This document shows positions 15,881-24,300 of a stretch of 44,169 nucleotides of DNA, one piece after another. The notes below the pieces were generated by a model. That model was given only the letters and a program-made list of their open reading frames with translations, searched no databases and had not been told where the DNA came from. A program made the position numbers and the translations under genes. Every line of letters starts with the position of its first letter. Within the stretch, counting starts at the first letter, position 1. Source of the stretch: Paraprevotella sp. (lineage in GTDB: Bacteria > Bacteroidota > Bacteroidia > Bacteroidales > Bacteroidaceae); contig JAGBCQ010000015.1 of the NCBI GenBank assembly GCA_017937925.1, positions 1 to 44,169 of the forward strand, in the 5' to 3' direction.

Positions 15881-16400
15881 TTATATTAGTGTTTGTTAAC
15901 GTTTATAGAAGTGTATTCAACTTATTAAACTTTAGATATGGAGATGACATTTTTAAATCGTCACAATTGTATTTTCTTTTATAAAAACTGATTTAATAAA
16001 CTAAACAAGCGTTTAATATTGATAAATCGCTGGGTTGAAATATTTAAATTAAAGTATATTCAAAAATATTTATAAAAGATATATGGTTAAAAACCAATAA
16101 GTTATAATTGCATGATTAACGTTGGAGTTTAAGTTTTTATAAGTTGCAAGGCTATATGAGATGGTTATTTAATAAAAATCCCCTTATTGCCATATATAAT
16201 AAGCGAATAATCAGCATTTTAGTAATTTTATGATGTAAAATACTTTAATATCCTCTCATGACAAATCTTTATAAAGTCAAACAATACATTTCTATAGGCT
16301 TCGGTAAGATTTATAAACCTTGAATTTTATTTATTTAAAGTTGATAAAAATAAATTCAAAAATATGTTTTATAAATGTAGGACGTCCCATTTTTTATTTT

Positions 16401-16408
16401 TATCTTTG
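16401..16408 (+). promoter_or_regulatory. -7 element of the XRE-type regulator
   Basis: TATCTTTG, an exact consensus match, about 57 bases before the ATG at 16466. The -33 region is T-rich but has no clear TTTG. Confidence 0.5.
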
Positions 16409-16465
16409 TGAACCATTAATTCCCCTATTGTTAGGTGGAAATATAGAGCGTTAATAATAAGAACT

Positions 16466-16963
16466 ATGAAAGATCGTATTTTACACATCATGCGCATTGA
16501 GAATATGAGTCAGCAGGACTTCGCCCGTTCATTAGAGATTTCTCCGGCAACGTTGTCAAATATTTTCAATGGTAAAACTAACCCCACCGGAAATCATGTA
16601 GCAGCTATTCATCGTCGTTTTCCAAATATAAGTGTAGATTGGGTGATGTTCGGTGAAGGAAATATGTATAAATCATCACCCGAAAGTGAAAGTCAGGATT
16701 TAGATAGTAGTCAGAAGGACGATGAGCATATCTATATAAATAAGGTGGAAAATGAAGGTGACATCAGTCTGCAAAAGACTTTATTTAACGATGGGCAGCC
16801 CGATTATACTACCCGTCAGACCGTTTCCGATGGAAATATCCCTTCGGAATCGCCAATTCCCGTCCTTCGTGAAGTGGTAAAATATATAGACAAACCGCAA
16901 CGGAAAATCACTGAGATAAGAATTTTCTTTGATGATGGAACTTATGAGGTTTTCAGTCGTTGA
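16466..16963 (+). CDS. XRE-family helix-turn-helix protein
   Basis: 165 residues. The N-terminal 65 form a Cro/C1-type HTH: RILHIMRIENMSQQDFARSL, then the recognition segment ISPATLSNIFNGKTNPTGNH, then FPNISVDWVMFGEGNMY. The middle (70-125) is polar and looks unstructured. The C-terminus (PVLREVVKYIDKPQRKITEIRIFFDDGTYEVF) is a short conserved-looking beta tail that may be a dimerisation or ligand element. No protease motif of LexA/CI repressors is present. It stands alone between a long AT-rich gap and pyrK. Target genes are unknown. Confidence 0.88.
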   Translation: MKDRILHIMRIENMSQQDFARSLEISPATLSNIFNGKTNPTGNHVAAIHRRFPNISVDWVMFGEGNMYKSSPESESQDLDSSQKDDEHIYINKVENEGDISLQKTLFNDGQPDYTTRQTVSDGNIPSESPIPVLREVVKYIDKPQRKITEIRIFFDDGTYEVFSR

Positions 16964-17064
16964 TGGTATAAAATCCTTACAAAGTAATGACTTTTTGCTA
17001 TTCTAGTCTTATTTTTCATTTCTGAAATAGTTTAAGTCACCCCTTATTTAATGAAATAATGTTG

Positions 17065-17106
17065 CTATCCGGTTTCTTTTAATATAATAATGTGGAAATC
17101 GGATAG
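17065..17106 (+). terminator. 12-bp hairpin after the XRE gene
   Basis: CTATCCGGTTTC (17065-17076) pairs with 17095-17106, with one G-T pair and an 18-base loop. It lies upstream of the pyrK promoter, so it more likely ends the XRE transcript than controls pyrimidine genes. The T run is weak. Confidence 0.45.
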
Positions 17107-17156
17107 TGTGTTATTAGTCCAAAACGCACCTATATGCTTTAAAAAGCAGTCTTTTC

Positions 17157-17188
17157 ATTGTACAAAACCTAATAGTTCGTTATCTTTG
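17157..17188 (+). promoter_or_regulatory. pyrK: promoter of pyrK-pyrD
   Basis: ATTG at 17157-17160, 20 bases, TATCTTTG at 17181-17188. The pyrK ATG at 17222 lies 33 bases after the -7 element. Confidence 0.6.
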
Positions 17189-17218
17189 TAATAAGTTACG
17201 ATAAAATAAACTCAATAA

Positions 17219-17998
17219 GTGATGAAAAAATATATTTTGGATTTGACAGTCTCTTCAGCAGAGCATCTTCGAGATAGTTATATCCTATTAAAATTAACGC
17301 AAGAAGCACCATTGCCGGAAATGTTACCCGGTCAATTTGCTGAGTTGAAGGTTGATGGTTCAGAAAACACTTTCTTGCGCCGTCCCATTTCTATTAATTT
17401 CGTGGATATAACAGCGAATGAGGTTTGGTTCTTGGTGCATGAGGTCGGTGAAGGAACCCGTAAGCTTGGAGAATTGAAGAGAGGAGATAAATTGAATGTA
17501 GTTTTGCCATTAGGCAATGGATTTACGCTTCCTGCTTCAGTTGAAGAAAAAATATTGCTTGTTGGAGGAGGTGTTGGAACAGCTCCTTTGCTGTATATGG
17601 GTAAAGTGATGTCCGAGATGGGGTGTCGTCCCACCTTTTTATTAGGAGGTCGTTCGGCTTGCGATGTTCTGCAACTTGATATGTTCAAAGAATATGGTGA
17701 CGTATATATCACGACAGAAGATGGTTCGGAAGGCGAGAAAGGCTTTGTTACTCAACATTCTATATTAAGTTCCGAGCGATTTGATAGAATATCTACTTGT
17801 GGTCCGAAACCAATGATGGTAGCAGTGGCACGCTATGCGAAAAGTAATAATATCACTTGTGAGGTATCTTTGGAGAATATGATGGCATGTGGAGTTGGTG
17901 CTTGTTTATGTTGCGTAGAGAATACTAATGAGGGTCATGTGTGTGTATGTAAAGAAGGTCCGGTATTTAATGTGAATAAATTATTATGGCAGATTTAA
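17219..17998 (+). CDS. pyrK: dihydroorotate dehydrogenase B, electron-transfer subunit
   Basis: About 259 residues; the annotated start is GTG at 17219, immediately followed by ATG at 17222, which is the likelier start. FAD-binding motif RRPISIN (near 55), NAD-binding glycine loop [15 protein letters not shown] (near 115), and a C-terminal [2Fe-2S] site with cysteines in [14 protein letters not shown] and [11 protein letters not shown]. It passes electrons from dihydroorotate oxidation in PyrD to NAD+. The stop overlaps the pyrD start by 13 bases, so the two are translationally coupled. It is a genuine class 1B system. Confidence 0.95.
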   Translation: MMKKYILDLTVSSAEHLRDSYILLKLTQEAPLPEMLPGQFAELKVDGSENTFLRRPISINFVDITANEVWFLVHEVGEGTRKLGELKRGDKLNVVLPLGNGFTLPASVEEKILLVGGGVGTAPLLYMGKVMSEMGCRPTFLLGGRSACDVLQLDMFKEYGDVYITTEDGSEGEKGFVTQHSILSSERFDRISTCGPKPMMVAVARYAKSNNITCEVSLENMMACGVGACLCCVENTNEGHVCVCKEGPVFNVNKLLWQI

Positions 17999-18897
17999 GC
18001 GTAAAAATAGGAGCATTGGATTTAAAGAATCCGGTGATGACAGCTTCCGGAACTTTCGGTTACGGATTGGAGTTTGCTGACTTTGTAAACCTTGAGGATA
18101 TTGGTGGTATTATTGTAAAGGGTACTACGTTGAAACCACGTGAGGGTAATCCTTATCCGCGTATGGCAGAAACAGCTCAAGGAATGTTGAACTGTGTTGG
18201 ATTGCAGAATAAGGGCGTTGATTATTTCTGTCAAAAGATTTATCCGCAGATAAAGGACATACAAACCAATATGATAGTGAATGTTTCGGGTTCATGTTGT
18301 GAGGATTATGCCGAATGTGCAGCTCGTATCAATGAGTTGGAGAATATTCCGGCTATAGAACTGAACATTTCTTGTCCTAATGTGAAGCAAGGTGGTATGG
18401 CATTTGGTGTGACTCCTGATGGTGCAGCATCAGTTGTTAAAGCAGTACGCGAGGCATATAAAAAGACGCTTATTGTAAAACTATCGCCCAACGTAACAGA
18501 TGTTGCTGAGATAGCGCGCAGTGTAGAAGCGGCAGGTGCTGATGCTGTAAGCCTAATCAATACGTTGATGGGAATGGCTATTGATATAGAGCGTCGTCGC
18601 CCTGTTCTCTCCATTGCTACCGGAGGTTTGAGTGGACCCGCTGTAAAACCGGTGGCTTTGCGTATGGTGTGGCAAGTTGCAAAGGCTGTCAATATACCGG
18701 TTGTTGGTCTTGGTGGAATAATGAACGCACAAGATGCTATAGAGTTCTTATTGGCAGGAGCTACTGCGATAGAGATTGGTACAGCCAATTTTATTGATCC
18801 TGCCGTAACTGTAAAAGTTGCCAATGGTATCAATGAATACTTGGAGCGTCATGGTTATAAGAGCGTGAACGAAATTATCGGAGCGCTTGAGGATTAA
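17986..18897 (+). CDS. pyrD: dihydroorotate dehydrogenase B, catalytic subunit
   Basis: 303 residues, FMN barrel. Motifs: [52 protein letters not shown] with the catalytic Cys near residue 130, [11 protein letters not shown], and the FMN phosphate loop [30 protein letters not shown]. The Cys base (rather than Ser) is the mark of class 1. Converts dihydroorotate to orotate in pyrimidine synthesis, coupled to PyrK. A hairpin follows at 18921-18945. Confidence 0.96.
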   Translation: MADLSVKIGALDLKNPVMTASGTFGYGLEFADFVNLEDIGGIIVKGTTLKPREGNPYPRMAETAQGMLNCVGLQNKGVDYFCQKIYPQIKDIQTNMIVNVSGSCCEDYAECAARINELENIPAIELNISCPNVKQGGMAFGVTPDGAASVVKAVREAYKKTLIVKLSPNVTDVAEIARSVEAAGADAVSLINTLMGMAIDIERRRPVLSIATGGLSGPAVKPVALRMVWQVAKAVNIPVVGLGGIMNAQDAIEFLLAGATAIEIGTANFIDPAVTVKVANGINEYLERHGYKSVNEIIGALED

Positions 18898-18920
18898 TGT
18901 GTTGATTCTTATATATCAAA

Positions 18921-18945
18921 GCCGTCCGACAGGAAATCGGACGGC
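18921..18945. terminator. 9-bp GC-rich hairpin between convergent genes
   Basis: GCCGTCCGA (18921-18929) with 18937-18945, seven-base loop. It lies 24 bases after the pyrD stop. No strong T run in either direction, but its position suits termination of pyrKD. Confidence 0.5.
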
Positions 18946-19115
18946 GGAGAAATAACTTCTATTGAAGTCTTATAAAAACAATATAGTCAATAATAGAAAA
19001 CAACTTTGTTACGGTAATAGTCCGTACTCGTTTTTGTATTATATAACTATATTCGTCCGAAATATAGGCAATTCTCTTATAAAAAGGAAGGCTAGTAAAG
19101 ATATGTTATATTTCT

Positions 19116-19874
19116 TTAACAGTCTAGGACGAGTCCGTCATACGCTAAATGTATGTTGTCCGGAAGTTTGGCGTCCTCTACGTCATGCGTGTCAATATGA
19201 TGACACATGTGTATGAGATAAGTTTGTTTTGCTCCTATTTTTTGAGCAAACGTACAGGCCTCTTCTATTGTTTGGTGCGAGTAGTGTTCCTTGTGTCTAA
19301 GTCCGTTGACAACCAATAAATCCAAGTTTTTCAAGTATTCCGTTTCGCTCTCATCAATTGTTTTCATGTCCGTAATATATGCCATGTTGTTGATGCGAAA
19401 TCCCAATATCGGAAGTTGAGCGTGCATCACTTCTATCGGTGTAATATCCATGTCGCCAATGTTCAACCTTTCGTGCGGACGGATGTGGTGAAGTTCCAAT
19501 TGTGGAATACCGGGATAGTCGTTCTCCCTAAAACAGTAGGGCAGAGCTTGTTTTAGTTGTGCTGCAGTACGTTCGAGTGTGTAAATGTTGACTTGTCCGA
19601 AAACGCTGTATGGACGTAAATCGTCCAACCCACCAACGTGGTCATAATGTTCGTGTGTAATCAAGACTGCGTCAATGCGTTGGTGTGTACAGGGTAGGAT
19701 TTGTTGTCTGAAATCCGGACCGCAGTCAATAAGAATACGTGTTGAAGGTGTTTCAATCAGTGCTGACGATCTCAAACGTTTGTCTTTGAAATAGGTGCTT
19801 CTGCATGTAGGACATTGACAACCAATGAATGGTACTCCGGTACTTGTTCCGGTGCCTAAAAATGTGATTTTCAT
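19116..19874 (-). CDS. MBL-fold metallohydrolase, PhnP-like
   Basis: 252 residues. Starts [15 protein letters not shown], then Cys19-x-Cys21-x-x-Cys24 (CQCPTC), a structural zinc site also found in PhnP-type phosphodiesterases. The metal-binding motif is [13 protein letters not shown]. Later metal ligands are in [12 protein letters not shown] and [13 protein letters not shown]. PhnP cleaves cyclic ribosyl phosphates, but no phosphonate genes are nearby, so another cyclic phosphodiester may be the substrate. It overlaps the murB stop by 4 bases. Confidence 0.87.
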   Translation of the reverse strand: MKITFLGTGTSTGVPFIGCQCPTCRSTYFKDKRLRSSALIETPSTRILIDCGPDFRQQILPCTHQRIDAVLITHEHYDHVGGLDDLRPYSVFGQVNIYTLERTAAQLKQALPYCFRENDYPGIPQLELHHIRPHERLNIGDMDITPIEVMHAQLPILGFRINNMAYITDMKTIDESETEYLKNLDLLVVNGLRHKEHYSHQTIEEACTFAQKIGAKQTYLIHMCHHIDTHDVEDAKLPDNIHLAYDGLVLDC

Positions 19875-20908
19875 GCTTCTCCTCCGATAAAGTTGACTTC
19901 GGGATGAATGTTGATGCCAAATTTGTTTTTAACATCATTGCGCACCACGTTGCATAGTTCAAGAATATCTTTTCCTAAAGCTCCGCCTTTATTTATAAGC
20001 ACTAAAGCTTGTTTGTCATGTACAGCTGCATTGCCTAATGAACGCCCTTTCCAACCGCATTGTTCAATCAACCATCCAGCCGGGATTTTAATATGTGCTT
20101 CATCAATGACATAATGGGGCGCGTTAGGGTAGTCTTGTTTAATGTGTTCAAAGACTTCACATTCTACAATCGGATTCATAAAGAAACTACCCGCATTTCC
20201 GAAATCTTTAGGGTCGGGAAGTTTGGCTTGGCGAATTTCTATGATGGTTTGTCTGAGTTGCTTCGCAGTAATTTCCTTTTCGTTAATACCTGAAGCTAAC
20301 AAGGCATTTCGTATGTCGCCATAATCAAGATGAGGTTCGAATATGCGAGAGAGTTTGAACCAAACGTAAGTTACGGCATATTGTCCTTGCAATTCCTTTT
20401 TAAAAATGCTGCTACGATAACCATATTTACATTCTTCGGTCGTGAATATGCGGTTTTCGGAAGTTTTTAAGTCAACACACTCAACTTTTTGAATAACATC
20501 TTTAGCCTCCACGCCATAGGCACCGATGTTTTGTACGGCTGAAGCTCCGACTTCTCCCGGAATGAGCGATAAGTTCTCTAATCCGTAGTAACCGTTTTCT
20601 ACGCAGTAGTCCACCAAATCATCCCAAACCATACCGGCTCCAACACGCAGGAAGATGTCGTTTCCGTCATTATGTGTTTCAATATCTTTGATATGAGAGT
20701 GTAAAATCACGCCTTTGTAATCGGACAAGAATAAAAGGTTACTTCCCCCACCGATATGAAGTAAAGGGCGGTCGGAAAGTCCATTGTTCAAGTGTGTAAT
20801 GACTTGTTGTAAGTCATCTACGCTATCGTATGTAATAAAACGTTCTGCTTTTGCTTCTATGCCGAACGTATTATGATTTAATAAGGAGTAGTCGTGAAAC
20901 TCTTTCAT
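19871..20908 (-). CDS. murB: UDP-N-acetylenolpyruvoylglucosamine reductase
   Basis: 345 residues, the long type I (E. coli-like) MurB. FAD-binding [16 protein letters not shown] (near 50) and [22 protein letters not shown] (near 120), catalytic Ser in [10 protein letters not shown] (near 230), and the C-terminal HPEVNFIG Glu. Reduces enolpyruvyl-UDP-GlcNAc to UDP-MurNAc for peptidoglycan. It sits between the DUF4348 lipoprotein (10-base gap) and the overlapping MBL gene, all in one operon. Confidence 0.96.
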   Translation of the reverse strand: MKEFHDYSLLNHNTFGIEAKAERFITYDSVDDLQQVITHLNNGLSDRPLLHIGGGSNLLFLSDYKGVILHSHIKDIETHNDGNDIFLRVGAGMVWDDLVDYCVENGYYGLENLSLIPGEVGASAVQNIGAYGVEAKDVIQKVECVDLKTSENRIFTTEECKYGYRSSIFKKELQGQYAVTYVWFKLSRIFEPHLDYGDIRNALLASGINEKEITAKQLRQTIIEIRQAKLPDPKDFGNAGSFFMNPIVECEVFEHIKQDYPNAPHYVIDEAHIKIPAGWLIEQCGWKGRSLGNAAVHDKQALVLINKGGALGKDILELCNVVRNDVKNKFGINIHPEVNFIGGEA

Positions 20909-20918
20909 AATAAGTGTT

Positions 20919-21767
20919 TTAATTTTCGAACGATGTCAGTTTCCATTTGCCTCTACTTTTCTTAAAAGTAAGAATCTCCATCAGTCCGTTAGCTATACCA
21001 CGTTTTACCATGGTAATTTTTCGAGGTTTGTTGAATGTCTGTCCGTAGTGTATGCTTGTGAGCATACCTATAGGAAGTTGTGGCTTGAACATTTGCCATT
21101 GTTCGTTATCCAACGTACCTTTCACTAGTTCATTGCCATTTTCTACATCGGTTGTAATGTAGTGTAGAGGTTTTGCTATACTTCTGTTTTGGAAGGCATC
21201 GTCGGACGCAAATCGGTTGTAGAATACAAGAAATTCACCTAGAGGCGATTTTTCTAATGTCTGCCGATGTTCTTTTGTCAAGTACCATTTCCCCGCATTG
21301 CGTTCAAAGTGGTATGAAAGTAACTGCAAGCTATCTAAAAGGATACATTCCACGTTGACTTCGTTTAAGTCTGTACGCTTCTCTAATTCCATATCCTTCT
21401 CATTTTCAAAAAACACAACGTAGAAGTCCTCATTCAAGAATAAAGGTTCGTGTTTCCACTGTTCTTTTGAAATCCAAGTGCTGTCCGATGCGTTAGTTAT
21501 AAGGAATGGGAATTGCGTCCTTTCCAACTGAACTTTTTTCAATCGTGAGAACTCGAATATAAAGTCGTCAAACAACTCGTCTGCCATAATCGGCAACTCG
21601 TCGTTAATCGGGTAAACTTCAGTGATGAGTAATAAAGAATCTGCTCTTTGCTCTATCGAATCCGGAATGGCAATCACAACATCATTGTTGGTTGTTCTCG
21701 TCTTTCCGTTATGGCAAGAAACAAGGAATACCAATAAAAACAAACAGTACACGAAAAGTTTTCTCAT
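20919..21767 (-). CDS. DUF4348 lipoprotein
   Basis: 282 residues. Lipoprotein signal LLVFLVSC (Cys18). The rest is a soluble domain I recognise as DUF4348: [23 protein letters not shown] near 70-90 and [27 protein letters not shown] near the end. The family is restricted to Bacteroidetes and its function is unknown. It is first in the operon with murB, which is only a hint at an envelope role. A TACTTTTG element lies 34 bases upstream (21802-21809). Confidence 0.83.
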   Translation of the reverse strand: MRKLFVYCLFLLVFLVSCHNGKTRTTNNDVVIAIPDSIEQRADSLLLITEVYPINDELPIMADELFDDFIFEFSRLKKVQLERTQFPFLITNASDSTWISKEQWKHEPLFLNEDFYVVFFENEKDMELEKRTDLNEVNVECILLDSLQLLSYHFERNAGKWYLTKEHRQTLEKSPLGEFLVFYNRFASDDAFQNRSIAKPLHYITTDVENGNELVKGTLDNEQWQMFKPQLPIGMLTSIHYGQTFNKPRKITMVKRGIANGLMEILTFKKSRGKWKLTSFEN

Positions 21768-21801
21768 ACCGACAATGAATATAATCCCTTATAAAACCAT
21801 A

Positions 21802-21809
21802 CAAAAGTA
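21802..21809 (-). promoter_or_regulatory. -7 element of the DUF4348-murB-MBL operon
   Basis: TACTTTTG on the minus strand, exact TAnnTTTG match, 34 bases before the start codon. Confidence 0.5.
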
Positions 21810-21852
21810 CACTTTTATTTTCAAAACAGATAAGTTTTTATGGATAAATGAT

Positions 21853-21860
21853 TACCTTTG
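21853..21860 (+). promoter_or_regulatory. pheS: -7 element of pheS
   Basis: TACCTTTG, exact consensus match, 37 bases before the pheS ATG. No Phe-codon leader peptide or T-box structure is visible in the short leader. Confidence 0.5.
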
Positions 21861-21897
21861 CATGGCTTTTTTATAAAGAACTGTAAATGTAAATATT

Positions 21898-22917
21898 ATG
21901 ATAGCTAAAATCCAAGAACTATTGGCGGAGGTGGAACAACTGCAAGCTTCCAATGTTGATGAGGTAGAAGCCCTTCGCATCAAATATTTGAGCAAGAAAG
22001 GAGCCATCAATGATTTGATGGCAGATTTCAGAAACGTGCCTGCCGAGATGAAGAAAGAGGTAGGAATGAAACTGAATGAGTTAAAGAACAAGGCACAAGA
22101 GAAAATCGCTGCGTTGAAAGAGGCGGTAGAAACCCAAGACACCGGTGCGGATGATATGGATTTGACCCGCACGGCTTATCCTATTTCTTTGGGTACACGC
22201 CATCCGCTTACAATCGTTAAGAACGAAATAGTGGACATTTTCTCACGTTTAGGGTTTACATTGGCTGAAGGACCTGAGATAGAGGACGATTGGCATGTGT
22301 ATTCCTCAATGAACTTTGCCGATGACCATCCGGCTCGCGACATGCAGGACACTTTCTTCGTGGAGGCACGTCCCGACATCGTACTTCGTTCGCATACTTC
22401 ATCGGTTCAAGCACGTGTAATGGAAAAGCAACAGCCACCCATTCGCGTGATTTGTCCGGGACGTGTTTATCGTAACGAGGCTATTTCTGCTCGTGCGCAT
22501 TGTTTCTTCCATCAGGTAGAAGGACTTTATATCGATAAGAATGTATCATTTACTGACTTGAAACAAGTGCTTCTTCTCTTTGCACAGGAGATGTTCGGTA
22601 AGGAAACCAAAATACGTTTACGTCCTTCTTATTTCCCATTTACAGAACCTTCGGCAGAAATGGATATCAGTTGTAATATCTGTGGTGGAAAAGGATGTTC
22701 TTTCTGTAAACATACCGGTTGGGTCGAGATTCTAGGTTGTGGAATGGTGGACCCTGCTGTGTTGGAAGCAAACGGCATAGACAGTTCTGTTTACACAGGT
22801 TATGCTTTCGGTATGGGTATTGAGCGTATCACCAACTTGAAGTACCAGGTTAAAGATTTGCGTATGTTCTCGGAGAACGATACACGTTTCTTGGAAGAAT
22901 TCACTTCAGCCAACTAA
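21898..22917 (+). CDS. pheS: phenylalanyl-tRNA synthetase alpha subunit
   Basis: 339 residues, standard length. N-terminal coiled coil (1-90), class II motifs: HPLTIVKNEIVDIF (motif 1 region), GRVYRNEAISARAHCFFHQVEGLYID (motif 2), and GYAFGMGIERITNLKY (motif 3). A Cys cluster CNICGGKGCSFC precedes GWVEILGCGMVDP, which occurs in a subset of bacterial PheS. Charges tRNA-Phe together with PheT, which is not in this window. The hotdog thioesterase follows by 18 bases. Confidence 0.97.
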   Translation: MIAKIQELLAEVEQLQASNVDEVEALRIKYLSKKGAINDLMADFRNVPAEMKKEVGMKLNELKNKAQEKIAALKEAVETQDTGADDMDLTRTAYPISLGTRHPLTIVKNEIVDIFSRLGFTLAEGPEIEDDWHVYSSMNFADDHPARDMQDTFFVEARPDIVLRSHTSSVQARVMEKQQPPIRVICPGRVYRNEAISARAHCFFHQVEGLYIDKNVSFTDLKQVLLLFAQEMFGKETKIRLRPSYFPFTEPSAEMDISCNICGGKGCSFCKHTGWVEILGCGMVDPAVLEANGIDSSVYTGYAFGMGIERITNLKYQVKDLRMFSENDTRFLEEFTSAN

Positions 22918-22935
22918 TCAAAGCATAGATTAAGG

Positions 22936-23310
22936 ATGCAAATAGGCTTGGAATATACTGCGATATTGAATGTTGAACAACGGCATTTGGCTGTCAATGT
23001 AGGCAGTGGCGATTTAGAAGTATTGGCAACTCCTGCAATGATTGCACTGATGGAGAATGCGTCCATGATGGCAGTTAAGGATGCATTGGAAGAAGGACAG
23101 ACCACAGTGGGCGGTTACATCTCTTCATCGCACTTGAAACCTACGTCTTTGGAAGCGACGATAAAAGCTACAGCCAAATTGGTAGCAGTAGAAGGTCGCA
23201 AATTGACGTTCAAGATTACTGCCGAAGATGATGGCGGAACGATAGGTGAGGGGGAACATATACGTTTTGTGGTTGATGCCCGAAAGTTCATGTCAAAGTT
23301 ACAAGGATGA
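22936..23310 (+). CDS. hotdog-fold thioesterase, FlK-like
   Basis: 124 residues. The layout MQIGLEYTAILNVEQRHLAVNVGSGDLEVLATPAMIALME is that of the fluoroacetyl-CoA thioesterase-like family; TVGGYISSSHLKPT carries the conserved His of the active site region. Members hydrolyse short acyl-CoAs, often as housekeeping. It is co-directional with pheS and followed by a strong hairpin. Substrate unknown. Confidence 0.85.
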   Translation: MQIGLEYTAILNVEQRHLAVNVGSGDLEVLATPAMIALMENASMMAVKDALEEGQTTVGGYISSSHLKPTSLEATIKATAKLVAVEGRKLTFKITAEDDGGTIGEGEHIRFVVDARKFMSKLQG

Positions 23311-23343
23311 GTCTATAGCGCATTTAACAAAGTAAATAAACAT

Positions 23344-23380
23344 AACCGCCCGTTTCCAATTTGTAGAGAAACGGGCGGTT
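23344..23380. terminator. 13-bp hairpin between convergent genes
   Basis: AACCGCCCGTTTC (23344-23356) pairs perfectly with 23368-23380, eleven-base loop; GTTATTT follows on plus. Terminates the pheS operon and possibly the opposing lipoprotein gene. Confidence 0.7.
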
Positions 23381-23420
23381 GTTATTTGATGAAAATCCTT
23401 GTTCAAACAATTCGGTTTAT

Positions 23421-23981
23421 CTATTTCTTTTCTGTTGCCATATTAACTTTTCTTGTCAGTCGGGGCGTTTGATTGGTATCGGTTGTTTCCTCCTCATTCG
23501 GTGCGATACTCCTGTAATAGCAGTAACTATCAGCGTAGTAACCGTAATCGTACCAATAGCGGTCGTAGTTTTGCAGTGAGAATCTTGATGAAGAATAAAT
23601 CCCGTCCATATACCCCTCGAAGTAGTCGGCAGAAAGTGAGTAGTCGCGAATACTGCAATCTAGGTCAGGATTGTCAAAGCGCATATAAATGATACCGTTG
23701 TTGATAGACCATGTGAAGTAGTATTCAATGACCTCTATGCGTCCTCTGTAACCTCTATAGTAATCAGTTTCATATCCGTAACCTTGAGTACCGTACATTC
23801 CTTCGGGAATAAACTCCAAGTCCGAACCAATGGCAGGAATACCGTCCACCATCATACCTAAGTCGCCAAACCATCTGCCTGATAGCAATTGACCTCTATA
23901 CACGTCTTCCTCGTAACAGCTTGTGAACATTGTTACCGTTGCTGTGAGCAACATCACTTTGATATACTTAAACCACTTCAT
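23421..23981 (-). CDS. tyrosine-rich lipoprotein of unknown function
   Basis: 186 residues. Lipoprotein signal TVTMFTSC (Cys22) followed by acidic residues (YEEDVYRG). The mature domain begins LLSGRWFGDLGM, like lipocalin-type Bacteroidetes domains in which a chain of strands starts with G-x-W. It continues with very many tyrosines (for example ETDYYRGYRGR, DRYWYDYGYYADSYCYY). The last 20 residues are polar and basic. I do not recognise a precise family. It is a single gene with its own promoter (24010-24042) and shares a terminator region with pheS. Confidence 0.75.
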   Translation of the reverse strand: MKWFKYIKVMLLTATVTMFTSCYEEDVYRGQLLSGRWFGDLGMMVDGIPAIGSDLEFIPEGMYGTQGYGYETDYYRGYRGRIEVIEYYFTWSINNGIIYMRFDNPDLDCSIRDYSLSADYFEGYMDGIYSSSRFSLQNYDRYWYDYGYYADSYCYYRSIAPNEEETTDTNQTPRLTRKVNMATEKK

Positions 23982-24009
23982 AATTCTAAGTTTTAAAAGG
24001 TTTGTATTG

Positions 24010-24042
24010 CAAAGTTAATCCGTTGCCGTTGCCTTTCATAAA
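24010..24042 (-). promoter_or_regulatory. promoter of the Tyr-rich lipoprotein gene
   Basis: Minus strand: TTTA at 24039-24042, 21 bases, TAACTTTG at 24010-24017. The -7 match is exact; the -33 match is three of four. Confidence 0.55.
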
Positions 24043-24182
24043 GAATAACCCGAAAGTTCGATAGGGATTTTCCTATTTGATTTAGTCATTATCCTCATGG
24101 GGAGATTTATACATGTGAAAAGAACTAAAAAATGGGGTGTAAATGGAAGCTGATTATCAATGTGTTAGAGAAGTTGAAAAAA

Positions 24183-24248
24183 CGGACGTCCGACGTTCGA
24201 ACGCCGGACGTCTGTCGTCGCGACGGCGGACGTCTGTCAGTTTGACGA
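24183..24248. repeat. three tandem 22-base palindromic repeats
   Basis: CGGACGTC recurs at 24183, 24205 and 24227, an exact 22-base period. Each unit ends with a short self-complementary core: CGTTCGAACG in unit 1, GTCGCGAC in unit 2, GTC...GAC in unit 3. Units 1-2 together fold as a nested hairpin (GACGTCCG/CGGACGTC around CGTT/AACG). The minus-strand reading ends in a run of six T (plus A at 24177-24182), so it might also terminate the MATE operon. Very GC-rich for this genome. Confidence 0.75.
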
Positions 24249-24266
24249 CCTCAGTAGGTCGTTTTC
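24245..24266 (+). terminator. small hairpin with T run
   Basis: ACGACCT (24245-24251) with AGGTCGT (24256-24262), four-base loop, followed by TTTTC. It points plus, though no plus-strand gene ends near, so it may simply be part of the repeat structure. Confidence 0.4.
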
Positions 24267-24300
24267 TTGTTCTCTTGATGTTGAAGTAAAATATACCTCT

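Larger units (their letters stand above)
15698..16465. other. 768-base AT-rich gap without genes
   Basis: No open reading frame longer than a few dozen codons. The right half is extremely AT-rich, with repeated words such as TTTATAAA and TTGATAAA. Two hairpins stand near the holA end (15803-15838 and 15855-15880), and a -7 element lies at 16401-16408 before the XRE gene. No DnaA-box cluster, tRNA or clear small RNA was recognised. Confidence 0.6.
23982..24300. other. 319-base gap with promoter and palindromic repeat
   Basis: No gene. The left third carries the lipoprotein promoter. The right third (24183-24266) carries a GC-rich block of three 22-base repeats and a terminator-like hairpin, in sharp contrast to the AT-rich surroundings. 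The middle shows nothing recognisable. Confidence 0.6.

Noticed and set aside
18962-19216. Plus-strand ORF of 84 codons after pyrD
   Set aside because: Starts with TTG, overlaps the MBL gene on the other strand, and has no promoter or protein-like pattern.
24191-24205. GTTCGAA inside the 22-base repeat, like a tRNA T-arm
   Set aside because: No acceptor stem, anticodon arm or CCA context; part of the palindrome core.
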